Part shown: positions 50,966 to 61,945 of the stretch, in pieces | How the letters are laid out: every line of letters begins with the position of its first letter | Numbering within the stretch: position 1 is the stretch's first letter | Source of the DNA: Strobilurus pachycystidiatus | Taxonomy: Eukaryota > Basidiomycota > Agaricomycetes > Agaricales > Physalacriaceae | Direction: 5' to 3' | Length of the DNA: 64,000 bases | NCBI GenBank assembly: GCA_019915135.1 | Contig: JAHLMK010000012.1 | Span: 372,001 to 436,000 of the forward strand | The notes under the pieces: model-generated | What the model saw: only the letters and a program-made list of their open reading frames with translations | The model's database searches: none | What the model was told of the DNA's origin: nothing | Made by a program: the position numbers and the translations under genes

Positions 50966-51616
50966 TTTAATGGACAAGCGGTGTTTGGTTTTGAGCTTGG
51001 AGTCGGCCAAGGGCTGGATCACGATAAGACCTCTCTGTCTTATTTTGTATTCAAGCACTTGACGATGACCTTTCTCATCACTCATCCGTATACCAATGCT
51101 AAAGCTCTTTCACTCAAGCTCGTCGCAAGAGAGCCCAGTCAGGATGCTGGTAAGTACACAACACATTTCTTTTCTGTGTCCTTCGCCTGATTTGTTTCTG
51201 ACAGATGAGATGAACGAGCCTATTGCGGCAATGTCTCGTTTGATGACGGGAAAGAGCAAATGCGCTCGCAATACTGGGAGGCAGAGATCCAGATCCTCGT
51301 GAGAGGTATTAGGCTCTCTGTGTATCGAGCATCATCCACGCAGAATGATGATGGCTGCAAGACGCTTGGCATCGAACGTTAATTAGTTGGTCACTGGGTT
51401 GGAGTTTTGCACAAAGAAACTGGATGTTTTAACCGTGGATTGTCATATACTTGGCCTGAAATATCTACCAAGTAACTGTCTATACAATAAACAAGCAAAT
51501 GTGGCGTCTAACTTATCTTATCTTGTGCATTTCCATTTTGGGCGAATGATTCAGAGTGTGGCTGTGCACAAATTTATCTCTTGACCGCCGAACACGACGA
51601 CGACAAGGACGGCAAA
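50966..51616. other. Intergenic, eIF3e promoter side
   Basis: This 650 bp stretch lies between the F-box-like stop and the eIF3e start. Small plus-strand frames lack support. Confidence 0.45.
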
Positions 51617-53146
51617 ATGGCGGAGCTCGACTTGTCAAACAAGATAATAGGCTACCTAGACCGCCATCTCTCTTTTCCGCTGCTCGCACATCTCGCAGAG
51701 AGCGAGCTTTTTCCCGCCCGCGAGATCCAGATCGCCCAATATGAGCTCGCCAAGGGCACAAACATGTTCGACTACGCGGTGTCATTCTTCGAGAAGGTCT
51801 ATCCCAACGAGCCGGTCCCAACAGGTGCGCAATCGAGCGTCTTTTCGCCGTGCAAATGCTCATTTATTGCCCAGAATTCGATCAAAAACGAGAGAGCGCT
51901 GTGTCCACGCACCAGCGCCTGCAAAACGAGGCCCAAGCAGTCCTGGACGTCATCGAAAATCCGGATGTTGCCCAGGCATTACGACAGGACAAGAACCAAA
52001 ATCTGCAGTACCTCAAGGACAACTATAATGTGCGGATTGCGCTCGGCTTTTGCTGCCATTTTACCCATCTTCTCTGCAGGTCACTCTAGAGCAAATTACC
52101 GCCCTCTACACATTCGGAAAATTCCAGTATTCATACGGAAACTACAGCGGAGCCGCCGATTACCTGTACCATTTCCGTGTCCTGTCCACCGACAACGATC
52201 TCAACATCTCCGCGCACTGGGGCAAGCTTGCCTCCGATATCCTCATTGGCCGCTGGGACATCGCGCTCGAAGAGTTGAACAGCCTGCGTGAGCTTATCGA
52301 CTCGCGCTCGCCCGTGCCTCTCCTCCAATCCGCATCGACATCCACCGCCGAGCCTGCCATCGCGCAGCTGCACTCGCGCACTTGGCTCGTGCACTGGTCC
52401 CTCTTTGTGTACTTCAACCATCCCCAGGGCCGCACGCTCCTCCTCGAGACCTTCCTCTCCCCGACGTACCTCAACACCATCCAGACCGCCTCCCCCTGGA
52501 TCCTCCGCTACCTCGCCGCCGCCGCTATCCTCTCCCGCAAAGCCGCGTCCGCCGGCTCCTCCCGCGTCCGCCACTCCATCCGCGAAGTCGTCAAGGTCAT
52601 CCAAATGGAGGAGTACCAGTACTCCGACCCCATCACCAACTTCCTGAAGGAGCTGTACGTCGAGTTCGACTTTGAGAGCGCGCAGAAGGAGCTCGGCAAG
52701 GCCGAGGGCGTCGTCGTGAACGACTTCTTCCTGCAAAACTTCCGCGAGGAGTTTTTGGACAACGCGCGGTACCTCATCAGCGAGGCGTACTGTCGGATCC
52801 ACCAAAAGATCGACATCGGGGACCTGTCGGATCGACTCAACCTTAGCCGGGACGAGGGCGAGAAGTACATCGTCAACCTCATCCGCGAGACACGCATGGG
52901 CGCGGATGCGAAGATTGATCTTGAAAAGGTGGGTGACCCCATGATGTTCTTTTTCTTCGCCGAGTCATTTGCTGATTTGTCGACTAGAATGTCATTCACA
53001 TCTCGCGACCGGCGTTGCCTGTGTACCAGACTGTCATAGAAAAGACGAGAGGGCTGTCTCTACGGACGCAGGCGTTGGGCACGGCCATGGCGGGACGGAC
53101 AGGTGCGCCGCCACAGCAGCAGGCTCAGGCTGTCGCTGCTCAGTGA
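51617..53146 (+). CDS. INT6: Translation initiation factor eIF3 subunit e (INT6)
   Basis: This PCI-domain subunit of the eIF3 complex acts in mRNA recruitment to the 40S ribosome. It starts MAELDLSNKIIGYLDRHLSF. Splicing joins NEPVPT to EFDQKRESAVSTHQ and NYNV to TLEQITALYTFGKFQYSYGNY. The conserved core includes AADYLYHFRVLS, WGKLASDILIGRWDIALEEL, and the PCI region with LSDRLNLSRDEGEKYIVNLIRE. The final intron joins AKIDLEK to NVIHISRPALPVYQ. The protein ends QAQAVAAQ with TGA at 53144-53146. Length is near 440 residues, normal for the family. Codon use is strongly C/G-ending, as expected for a highly expressed housekeeping gene, in contrast to the AT-richer duplicated genes to its right. 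Confidence 0.94.
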
Positions 53147-53777
53147 TTTCTGTATATCTGTACATTATGTAGGGATAATGGTTACGTTCGCTAATCTTCT
53201 CTGACTGGCCAAGTCGCCTCAAGCTGCTCCTGGTGTCGTCTTACACATGTAGGTACGAGAGGATCACTGCTCGACACAACGATGTTTGTGTTGATGTATC
53301 AACAAGTCAATGGTGAATGTGTGGCAGCGGAGATTTTCAAATAAAGAGTTTTAATAACCCAGTTCCATTCATTGTCTTAATGCCTGGTTTCTCTTCTTCT
53401 GCACTTCTCTTTCAAACGCGCTGTGGGTTTCATGAGGGCAAGATGGAAAAGCCGCAGATGCCGAGAGCTTCAGTCGGACTCGTAGACATGTACATACATA
53501 CGAGACACGAGTAACGACACGTCAATAACATCAACGTTGCCCACTGACGATCCCTGTCGGTGGCATATCGGGGCCTTTTCCTGTCGCGGTGGTATATTCG
53601 TCCTCTCTTCGAATCCCCACATTCTTTTCTCCCGCCCATCCAAACGTTCCGAGTCGGAAGTATAGAGACCATACTTTGTCTTGAACTCCTTCTTCGACCT
53701 TCGCTGACTATTCCTTTCAAGCAAGTCGCACGCAAATTTCGGATTATTGCTCCGTTTTCTCATCACTTTTGCAGTCA
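53147..53777. other. Intergenic upstream of F-box-like copy 2
   Basis: About 630 bp. The last ~90 bp share a CAAGCAA/GCACGCAAATTT-like and TTTTGCAG leader with the other F-box-like copy, suggesting a conserved 5' UTR intron. No gene was seen. Confidence 0.4.
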
Positions 53778-55412
53778 ATGTCTTGTCTGAGATGTGGTCA
53801 TGACCCCCATCATTCGCCACCAGCGGTCACCGAATGTCTTGGAAAACGCATAGCGACGCTTCTGAAGTGCAATGACTATCCCTCCGTTGAAGAGACGGAC
53901 AGTTTGAAAGGTCTTTTGATGTCCTACAAAGACCAATCGGCTCAGATCGCCTACCGTATGACGTTGATGCGAGCCGAACTGGTCCTACTCGAAGTCGAGC
54001 ACCGGGAGTCCGAGAAAGCCATCCGAAATCTCTCCCGCATCCTCCATCCAGCTCGTGGCATCCCCGAGGAGATCCTTTCTGAAATATTCATCACTCTGGT
54101 TGAAGCCACACCCCCTCCCACATTTCAGCAGCTTCGTGCAGGATCCTTTGACCACAGTCTATCAATGAAACATCCGGCATGGGTCACATCTCAAGTCTGC
54201 AAGAGTTGGAGGTCCGCCTCTTTGACTACATATAGGCTCTGGACAGACCTTTCATTGGCTTTCGATTCATATCCCGACTCGAATGCCACCGTCTATCTTC
54301 TCAATCTCTTTCTTTCTCGCTCTGCCGGTCACAATTTACGGGTCCATCTATTCAGCAGCGACGAGGCTTTCAAAACTCATCGCGCCTTTCCCATCCTTCT
54401 CTTGTCGTGCCCTCGATGGCAATCTGTATACTTCTCCATCCCTTTCAAGATGTACAATCAATTTTCGGACCTCCCTGCTCCGTTCGATGCACTGGAGAGT
54501 GTCGGATTTGACTTCCAGGATCAACTGTCTGCCCGTACAGGCGGTAATATCACATTGTTTGACCGGGACGGTGCGGCGCCGAAATTACGGAGGATGGTAT
54601 CTGCAGATACTGTTGCACTCGGGGCTGTAACCTTTCCTTGGGGTGAGCTCACCCATTATCACAGCCTTGGCGGCGGAAATTTGCGCCTAAAGAACGCCAT
54701 CAATCTGAATATCTTACGTCTCACGGAGAACCTACAATCGGCCATCATCACCCTTCGAGAAGAAGCTGCCAGTTCAAAGCCGCCCTTCGAGCTGCCGCAT
54801 TTGCGCTCTCTTGTATTGCGCGGTCCAGGGCAAGCCATTCGGGATTTCGGCGAGAAGTTAACTCTTCCCAAGCTCGAGACGTTGCGTTATCATTCGGCTG
54901 ATCCTCTCGACGCCGTTCTCTCCTCTACCCCCGGATCATCTCTCATTGTCTTCCATGGTCAAAATATCACTGACCTATCACTTACCATGACCCGTGCCGA
55001 AACAGAGGAGAACGCCGCGCTGTGTCAAATGCTGGAAGAGACGAAGAGCATCACTCGTTTGGAGATCGTCTTCCAAAAGTATGTCAACACCTCAGAGTTT
55101 TGTACAACTTTGGTGGCGACCAAAAAGCGACCGATCGCCCCCTCGCTGGAGACTCTCGTCTTCAAGGATGCACAGGGTGTCATTCTGTCCCCAGCCTTCA
55201 CCGACATGATTACCTCTCGCCGGTCTGGCTTTGAAGGTGTTCAGACGCTGAAGCGGGTCGAGGTTGATTACGCGGAATGCGGGGTGGGTATTCAGGAGGT
55301 CGAAAGGGCCTTCGCGCAGTTCGCGGTTGATGGTATGGAGGGCTATATTCCGAGAAAGGCCAGTCCCGAATCAGCGGCGGCAGCTCAGTTGGGGAAAGAT
55401 CTCATCGTATGA
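53778..55412 (+). CDS. F-box-like coiled-coil protein, copy 2
   Basis: Intronless, 544 residues, starting MSCLRCGHDPHHSPPAVTE. It is a close paralogue of copy 1 (23720-25357): same CxxC start, same coiled coil (LMRAELVLLEVEHRESEKAI), same F-box-like core (RGIPEEILSEIFITL ... VTSQVCKSWRSASLTTYRLW) and same leucine-rich tail. The central portion (residues about 190-290) is the most divergent, in keeping with changing substrate choice. The frame is open throughout, so both copies look functional. The orientation is opposite to copy 1. Its predicted role as a ubiquitin-ligase adaptor is inference from the fold. Confidence 0.82.
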   Translation: MSCLRCGHDPHHSPPAVTECLGKRIATLLKCNDYPSVEETDSLKGLLMSYKDQSAQIAYRMTLMRAELVLLEVEHRESEKAIRNLSRILHPARGIPEEILSEIFITLVEATPPPTFQQLRAGSFDHSLSMKHPAWVTSQVCKSWRSASLTTYRLWTDLSLAFDSYPDSNATVYLLNLFLSRSAGHNLRVHLFSSDEAFKTHRAFPILLLSCPRWQSVYFSIPFKMYNQFSDLPAPFDALESVGFDFQDQLSARTGGNITLFDRDGAAPKLRRMVSADTVALGAVTFPWGELTHYHSLGGGNLRLKNAINLNILRLTENLQSAIITLREEAASSKPPFELPHLRSLVLRGPGQAIRDFGEKLTLPKLETLRYHSADPLDAVLSSTPGSSLIVFHGQNITDLSLTMTRAETEENAALCQMLEETKSITRLEIVFQKYVNTSEFCTTLVATKKRPIAPSLETLVFKDAQGVILSPAFTDMITSRRSGFEGVQTLKRVEVDYAECGVGIQEVERAFAQFAVDGMEGYIPRKASPESAAAAQLGKDLIV

Positions 55413-56277
55413 AGCCCATAAATTTTGTGTACAACTTCCATGTATCGTGTCCGACATCCGAAACTTTGTGTACATCTTTCAGGTATGGTGTTCTATCTTT
55501 GTAGCCGAGTACGTACTAGAGTAGTTTATTGGTATCGAATGATGTTTTGCGATTCGATGTGGAAGTGACGCTCATGAGAACGCTCTCGTATTGACATGAA
55601 AGAGAGGAAAGTCGGAGCGGTCGGGCGGTGCGGTGACTGCGGTCACGGTGCCAAGGAAGGACGCTTCGCTGCTAATGGTTTGGTGAGACGTTAATAGAGT
55701 CCTCGGATGCATCATGGAACTTGAACGAAGAAGAGAAGATCAATCGCGGTGAAGATCTGGTGGCCGTGCATGGATTGATAGAGAGTGATATTTCCATATC
55801 GCGAGGCGGTGAGCCATAATCAGCGCTGGGATTGCTTCTCTTCTCTTTGACTGATTGTTGATTGAGCAAGCGACAGCGTATGATGACTAAGTACACTTAT
55901 GAGAGCATTGGTCGCCAGCCCGCCACCCTCGGCGCCCAGTCGCCGCTCTCCATCTGTCCATTGTCCGACAAACTTCGAATCCCGCCCGCGCTCTCGCCGA
56001 ACAACATGGCTCACAACGTGCGCAACCGCCTATCGATTTATAGTCAGCTGGAACGATGCGACCATCGCATAGAGTGCCTGAATGAGCATCTGCATGTGTT
56101 GATGGGTTGGAGTCGCGGTTTTCGTTCATATGTGATGGGTTTGGTAAATGTCTCTTTCCGACCAAATTCTACAGCGTATATTTTGTACAACAGAGCAAAC
56201 CGACAATCATCATGTACCCAAAGAGCCGCCAGAACGATATACCAAGCTACAACCGACTTCCAGTCGTCAATACCTTC
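55413..56277. other. Intergenic, nothing recognised
   Basis: About 0.86 kb lie between convergent 3' ends of the F-box-like and DUF6534 copies. An open frame near 55862-56281 is unsupported. Confidence 0.45.
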
Positions 56278-57803
56278 CTAAACATTCTGATGAGACTCCT
56301 AGAGTATGCCAGCGGTCAGTAGGTGACATTCAAGCCTTTCCGAACGACACACATTCATTCCCTTCAGCTCAATGGAGCGATCCTCAATGCCCTGGTCCGT
56401 AAACACCTCCCTCTTGATGACGACAGAGGATTGAAGCGTACGCGAATTACTCGCAGTACCGCTGTTGGCAGAGTCGCGGACCAGGTAGTTCGGGATCGAG
56501 TTCATATTGAGGGTGTCGGACGAGTTGAGAGTTGTGCGTCCGCCCAGGATTTGGAACCGGGAATTCAGCACAACGAGGACAGTGTTCGCGTAGATTTTAG
56601 GCATAAGCAGAGCGGGGGTGGCGTAATACGCCTGGCCAGGAAAGGCGAAGAACAGGATAAGATTGCAGAGAGCGACCACAGCTGAATCACCATTCAGCAA
56701 CAGCATGAAAACAGACTTTCAAGCAAGCGTACCAGTGACAGTTCCGGTTTCTAGAGTCAAGCGAACAAGCTTAGACACCAACACTCGCGTATGACGGAAA
56801 CCAGTGTCGCTTTTCAAAAGCTGCTGCCTCGGTCAGCTGTGAAGCGAGCACATGTCAAGAGGTACGGACATAGTATGTCATACAAGCAGCAATAGTAATG
56901 TCGCTGAGAGCGGCGCAACCACACCAAAACTGTGAAAATCAAGTTGAGTACTGGTCAATGACCGAGACAGGCAAGCGACCTACGCCAACGGCAATGGAAG
57001 TTCTGTGGTTGTTTAGGTCTGTCACGTTTCCAGCTACATGTGTTCTATGAGTCGGAGCACCTCAGCGAGGCCGCAAAATCCACGAACCTATGAGACTGAA
57101 GGCGCCAGTGATAAAGGCACTGATAGTGCTTGCCAAAGAAACCTGAGTAGACAGGCTAAAGCTCAAATGAGCTTGAGATCAAAATGTATACATACCACTA
57201 ATATGAACAGCGGGACTACCCAAGACTTCGAGAGCAGTTTTATACGATAAGCGTAGAAAGTCTGCCCAATCATGGCAACTAGTAAGAAAACGGTCGGTCT
57301 GCTGAATAATCAGTAAGGTGGGAGACGTTTCTCTCACCTATACCACTGATGACTGGAACAGTCAGCCAAATCATGTGCATGTCCGTCAGAGCCTCAACGT
57401 CTCCGAAGCCATAGCCAAACGTGGAAAAGGCATCACGGGTAACCAAGATTGTCTGAACAAACTCGATTGTGTAGACGCTATAGACAAGACACTTGTTGAC
57501 TGTCTTGTCTTTCGGAAAAGCCTCATAGTAGAGATCTATACATTATTCAGCCAAGATCGCAGCGGGGTAAACAAGGCAAACAGAATTGAACAGTGAGTGT
57601 TCCGAAAAGGCCCCAGTGCAAAAGAACCGCCACCAGCTTAGTCAATTCAGTATCCGGAAGTGCGCAACTGGGTTCTGTCCGCATACCAGAGGTCCGGACC
57701 TATGCAAGAGTCAATCCAGAGTTTGGAACAGGAGATGGTATGGCATGCTAGCTTACAGCTCAGCGATGTTGAAGCCAGGAGGAAGGGCGCTGACGGGTAT
57801 CAT
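56278..57803 (-). CDS. DUF6534 integral membrane protein, copy 2
   Basis: This paralogue of the gene at 33443-34955, inverted, has the same splice plan. It starts MIPVSALPPGFNIAEL, then after two introns reads SGPLLVAVLLHWGLFGTLTV and YLYYEAFPKDK. Further exons give the FVQTILVTRDAFFTFG-like segment, the LLKSDTGFRHTRVLVSKLVRL-type hallmark (here FLKSDTGFRHTR-like with LTLETGTVT) and AVVALCNLILFFAFPGQAYY. Later exons give LLMPKIYANTVLVVLNSRF, and the last short exon is ESHQNV followed by TAG (56278-56280). All frames stay open using GT-AG sites shared with copy 1, including the uncommon GTCCGT donor. About 2.1 kb upstream (on its strand) lies Zn2Cys6 copy C, repeating the arrangement of the left arm. 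Confidence 0.78.
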
Positions 57804-59907
57804 GGTCAAAAGGTTTGCAGTGCGGAAACAACAAGAAAGGGCTGGTATATATACCACCGAGTACTGAGGCAATTACCGATCAATGATCTTGGGACCCGAA
57901 TGGTGGGCCAGTTCATCAGTGAATTGCAGCTTCGATGATACATACGCACGCCGGTAGAGGATCCGGGATCGCAGTCCAGTGGGTTCGAAGGTGATCATCA
58001 TATATATAGCGCCTATGGTCCGTACCCAATGCCTACAACGTAGACTCGGGCCAGTCCGTATACTGCCGACTCGATGACAGTCAACATTTCGCTCTGCAGT
58101 CCGTCAAGGCAGGGTCAGTGTACAACACACCTAGCGCAGTACTACCAAACTACTAGGACGGACGCGAAGACCGAGAAAGACGGGTTTCAGGAAGAGATGG
58201 GATCTGGTGAGACATCAAAACGGGGACAAGATGTGTACCGAGAAGCCAATTGATCCACCAAAATCAATACTACTACTATACTACCAAAAAGGACGGACGC
58301 GATCACGAAGATGACGGGAACCACAAAGAGATGGTCAAGACGGAATGGTGTGAATGATCAGAAAGGCGACTGGATTGCGTGCGGACAAGCCGATTGATGG
58401 TGGTCATCGGTCACATTCACTTGATGGCATTCATGGTCATAGTTCCGCGAAGAGAGCGAACAAACAGTGGCGCAGCAGTGGGGTCTCCTGGAATATCCGG
58501 AGTACACCTCACCTACGTCTCCTTGGCGCGAAGCTCTGGTGACATGGAGGTGGAATCTCTATGAACTTTCCTGGGGACTTCTCATCGTATCGCTCGTGTA
58601 TCGTATCCATAATTTGGCACTGCAGAACGCAAACATATATCAATTACGTCCAAAGATCATCGTACGGACCGCGCGCTATAGCTCTGAGTTCTTCTCGATC
58701 GTGGCCTTTCTTGGCCTTCCCAGCAGCGGCTTTGCGCTCACTCGTTTCTTTCTTTGGACTCGAGCGGTTCCTCTTCTTCTCATCGCGGTTTTCGGAAATG
58801 GGGATGGCAAACCGGGCCAACCTTGAAGTAGTCCTCGTGGTCGGCGTGGAAACGTTTTCCAGTGCTCGACATCCTGTAGCGCGGTATTAAGCTGGTGTCT
58901 AGTCTGATGGAAGGGACGACAACGGCGCGGCTCCATTCGAGACCTTGTACGGCGTCGACCCGCCTGACATGCCAGTGCGGGACCTGTACGACTTTGGGCG
59001 CAGCGTCCGGCCCATCGACGCAGACGGCGCAAGACCTGACAGAAGTACGCGCGCTGGACGCTAGTTAGGCAATGACGGAAGGTCCGGGGGGCAGAAATTT
59101 GCTGGCCAGGAGCGCGATTTCGGTTGAAAGGCTTGGTGTATTAGACACCTTTACAAGAGTACATGCGTCAGGGGAAGTACTGAATGAGGGGGAAAAGGAG
59201 TGTAGCTTTCAGTAGCTCAAAACACGGGCCACGCACCTTGTTCGACAGCCCTTTCACCACATTCCATGCCGGCTCTTCCACCCACCAGCCAACGACGCAG
59301 CCCGCTCCCGCGCAATCCTGCGGAGCTGGGAAGTTTCCATGAAAGCTGCAGAGGCGGTGATGAACGTCCAGCACAAGCCAAATTCCACTTCGAGCCGTCC
59401 CGCGGTATTCTCAAGGTCGATTACGTCCAGACCGAGTGGATAGCGCGAAATCCCAGCGGGAGACCTGACCAACGATGCCGGGATAAGCACAGACTGTCAG
59501 TCATAGTTGGTCTGTAGTTGGTGGTGGTCGAGAAGAAACCGGTTATTGACACCGGGATAACGGACCCGGGCAGCGTTTTCGCCAGGCAGCCCGACTAACT
59601 GAGCACTTACCGTCACTCTTGTCGTACAGCCCGTTGAAGAGCGCTCATGTATCTCCAGAGCTCAACCTTCTTAGCAGACTGGGCATTTGAGTATTGACTG
59701 CTGTCTGTGGCCGTTGATGTGTTGTGATAATAAAATTTATTGTTTCGACAGACGAACAGACGAGATGCGTCGTGAGGACATGAAAATTCGCGTCGTGAGG
59801 ACATGAACATTCGCTTGTACATATAGATTGTACCTGTGTGACAGCGTCTCAACATTCACCTACATTTCCATTCAACTATGCCAAGGACACGAGATCTCCT
59901 GTCCCAC
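57804..59907. other. 2.1 kb spacer between DUF6534 copy 2 and factor C
   Basis: The part next to factor C (59620-59907) is homologous to the spacer after factor B. The middle has a degenerate direct repeat (58138-58400) and open frames with no recognised domain. A plus-strand frame near 58930-59065 (with APFETLYGVDPPDMPVRD) may be a gene remnant. No intact gene is supported. Confidence 0.4.
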
Positions 59908-61637
59908 TCACTCTGTTTGCATAGCAGAACAGAAGCCCGACGCGTCGTTGCTGAACATAGCTGGGTCGTATATGAACGACATCTCAGCATCGGCTTCGTA
60001 CGTCCCCATGTCCGATGGCGTCCCCATCTCCCATGGCAAGAACCCAAAATCCAGATCACTATCCTGAAGAGGTAGCGTCCATAAAGCGGGCTCGTTGATC
60101 ATCGAGGACGTCAAGTCAGACATAAAGTCGGGGGTCGTTGCAGTACTAGGCGGCGGGGATGTGTCGGGAGGTGGAGGGACAGGAGACATCATGGCGAGGC
60201 TATCACTGTAAACGCGTCAGAGTCGTGCTGTCGAACAAATTGACGGTGTTACCATAATCTGCCACTGAGATTATGTCTGGTGAGAGATCTGCGTCAGTTT
60301 TCTTACTGGGTCCGTGTGACAACTCTATACGCACCGTTTTGATGAGAACTGCAAAAATCTGAAACACCTCAGGATGTCCTCTGTTTCCTGTGCGAAGACT
60401 GCGGACCCATCGGGGGTGGAATCGAGGCGCTTCGCCATGTTGAGCGTCAATATCACCCCTGCTGAGAAGATCGCGGTCTAAGCTGGGCGTCAACACTACT
60501 AGATAGATCACTGCAAATTGCCACGCACAGCAACAGCAAGATTGCCGAACATTATCGAAGTTCCACCTCGTTTCTGGTAGACTTCAGTCATCCTAGCGCA
60601 GGACCTCGCAGCATGTGTGCATAGCGCCAATGACGAGACTGATAAAGCCGACTCCTTGCTGAGGAATGGACGATGTATCTGTATCTGCAGGAAATAGTAC
60701 GTCGTATACAATAAGACCGACTCAGTGAGGAATGGATTAGGATCTCTCCGGGAATCCCACCGCACTGTGTATCCAGGTTAGCTCAGCATACAATGGTGGA
60801 ATTCAAGGCAACTTGCGGTGCGAAGGTATCGATTCGAACCATTTGTTCAACATCGAATCCAAGATAGCCACATGATCCCGTACCCAATTGCCCACAAGCC
60901 CTTCGGCTTGTTTCGACTTGCGAGTGGAGTAGAGCGTACGAGCGGCATAGGACATGATCTGGCATAGTTTTATGTGGAGAAGGAAATACACCGCGCGTGA
61001 GGGTACGTCCCTCGGCTGATTGAACATCACCGGCGTCGTTTCCCAAAACTCATCGTCACAGTCCAATGGCAGCTCGACGTCAAAGCTGAGGTACATATCA
61101 GTCTCTTTCAGAGTAACCAGAGGGAACGAGTGTACTCCTCATCTCGATAGGAAGAAGGCTTCCCCGCGTAGAAGCATAGATGTCGATCGAGCAAATATGT
61201 GCACCTGTTGAAATGAATCAGTCCGGAAAGGACGACACATCAGGCCAAATTACCAGAACGCCCTTTTGTGCTGTTCACGCTCCACTGTCGGAGGTTCTGG
61301 GCGGTAACGGTGATAACCCAATGAAACACAGTACTGTAGACCAACAGTGACCTCATGACAGGCTGCCGTTGTACCAGACGTACACAGAAAATATTGCGTT
61401 ATGAGCTAAGATGTCATTAAGACACGGACAAAAGCGGAAATCAACGTTGAGCCTCACACAAGAGCGTTGAACGTTATGGAGCGTGGGCTGCTCATAGGGC
61501 GAGTTATGCATAGCCAATACCTGCGCGAACCAAGGCCATCCTGCAGAATGTTCGGGTGCACCAGGAATGAACACCCCAGGGTCATCTGACACGCGCGAGC
61601 CCAACTGTGGGCTTGGCGTGACTGAGGTACACGGCAA
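59908..61637 (-). pseudogene. Zn2Cys6 factor copy C, 5'-truncated
   Basis: This segment aligns with the last ~1.7 kb of copy B. It includes LGSRVSDDPGVFIPGAPEHSAGWPWFAQ, the CTYLLDRHLCFYAGKPSSYR motif after an intron, FDVELPLDCDDEFWETTPVMF, and the acidic end LDFGFLPWEMGTP before TGA at 59908-59910. Similarity stops abruptly at TTGGGCTCGCG (61627-61637). Everything upstream is absent: the start codon, the zinc cluster, the coiled coil and the first part of fungal_trans. The remaining exons keep open frames and plausible splice sites, so the break is recent or the fragment may still be transcribed. By nucleotide comparison it is close to copy B (roughly 85-90 percent by eye over a 250 bp block, not computed). 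Confidence 0.82.
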
Positions 61638-61945
61638 GTTCCACGCGGGAAGATAAGATGAGAGTTTCGTTCAAAGCTGATTGGGATGGGTTGTAAATTG
61701 TGTAGCTACTTTACACGAAGTCTGTAACTTATATACTGGTAAGCTAACAAGGCTGTGTATGTAGTAGAGTCAGATTAATGATGTCTGGAATAACATAGAA
61801 GAAAACAGAAGATACTAGAGTCCCGTATTGACTCGTCGGGCAGTGACGAGAGGCGGTGCTACAAGATAACGCTTGGTCCGTGTGACGAGAAGTAACCTAT
61901 TCGCTACACGCGCCCTCCAAGCCTTCGTTGGAGAAGGATTTACCT
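61638..61945. other. Truncation flank
   Basis: About 300 bp of AT-rich sequence lie between the truncation point of factor C and the next ORF. No similarity to the factor B 5' part is seen. Confidence 0.45.

Noticed and set aside
55862..56281. 139-codon plus-strand ORF
   Set aside because: It overlaps the 3' end of DUF6534 copy 2 on the other strand and has no recognised domain.
58920..59065. Retroelement-like APFETLYG peptide
   Set aside because: It slightly resembles the integrase motif TPxExLYG, but no other pol motifs, primer site or long terminal repeats were seen.
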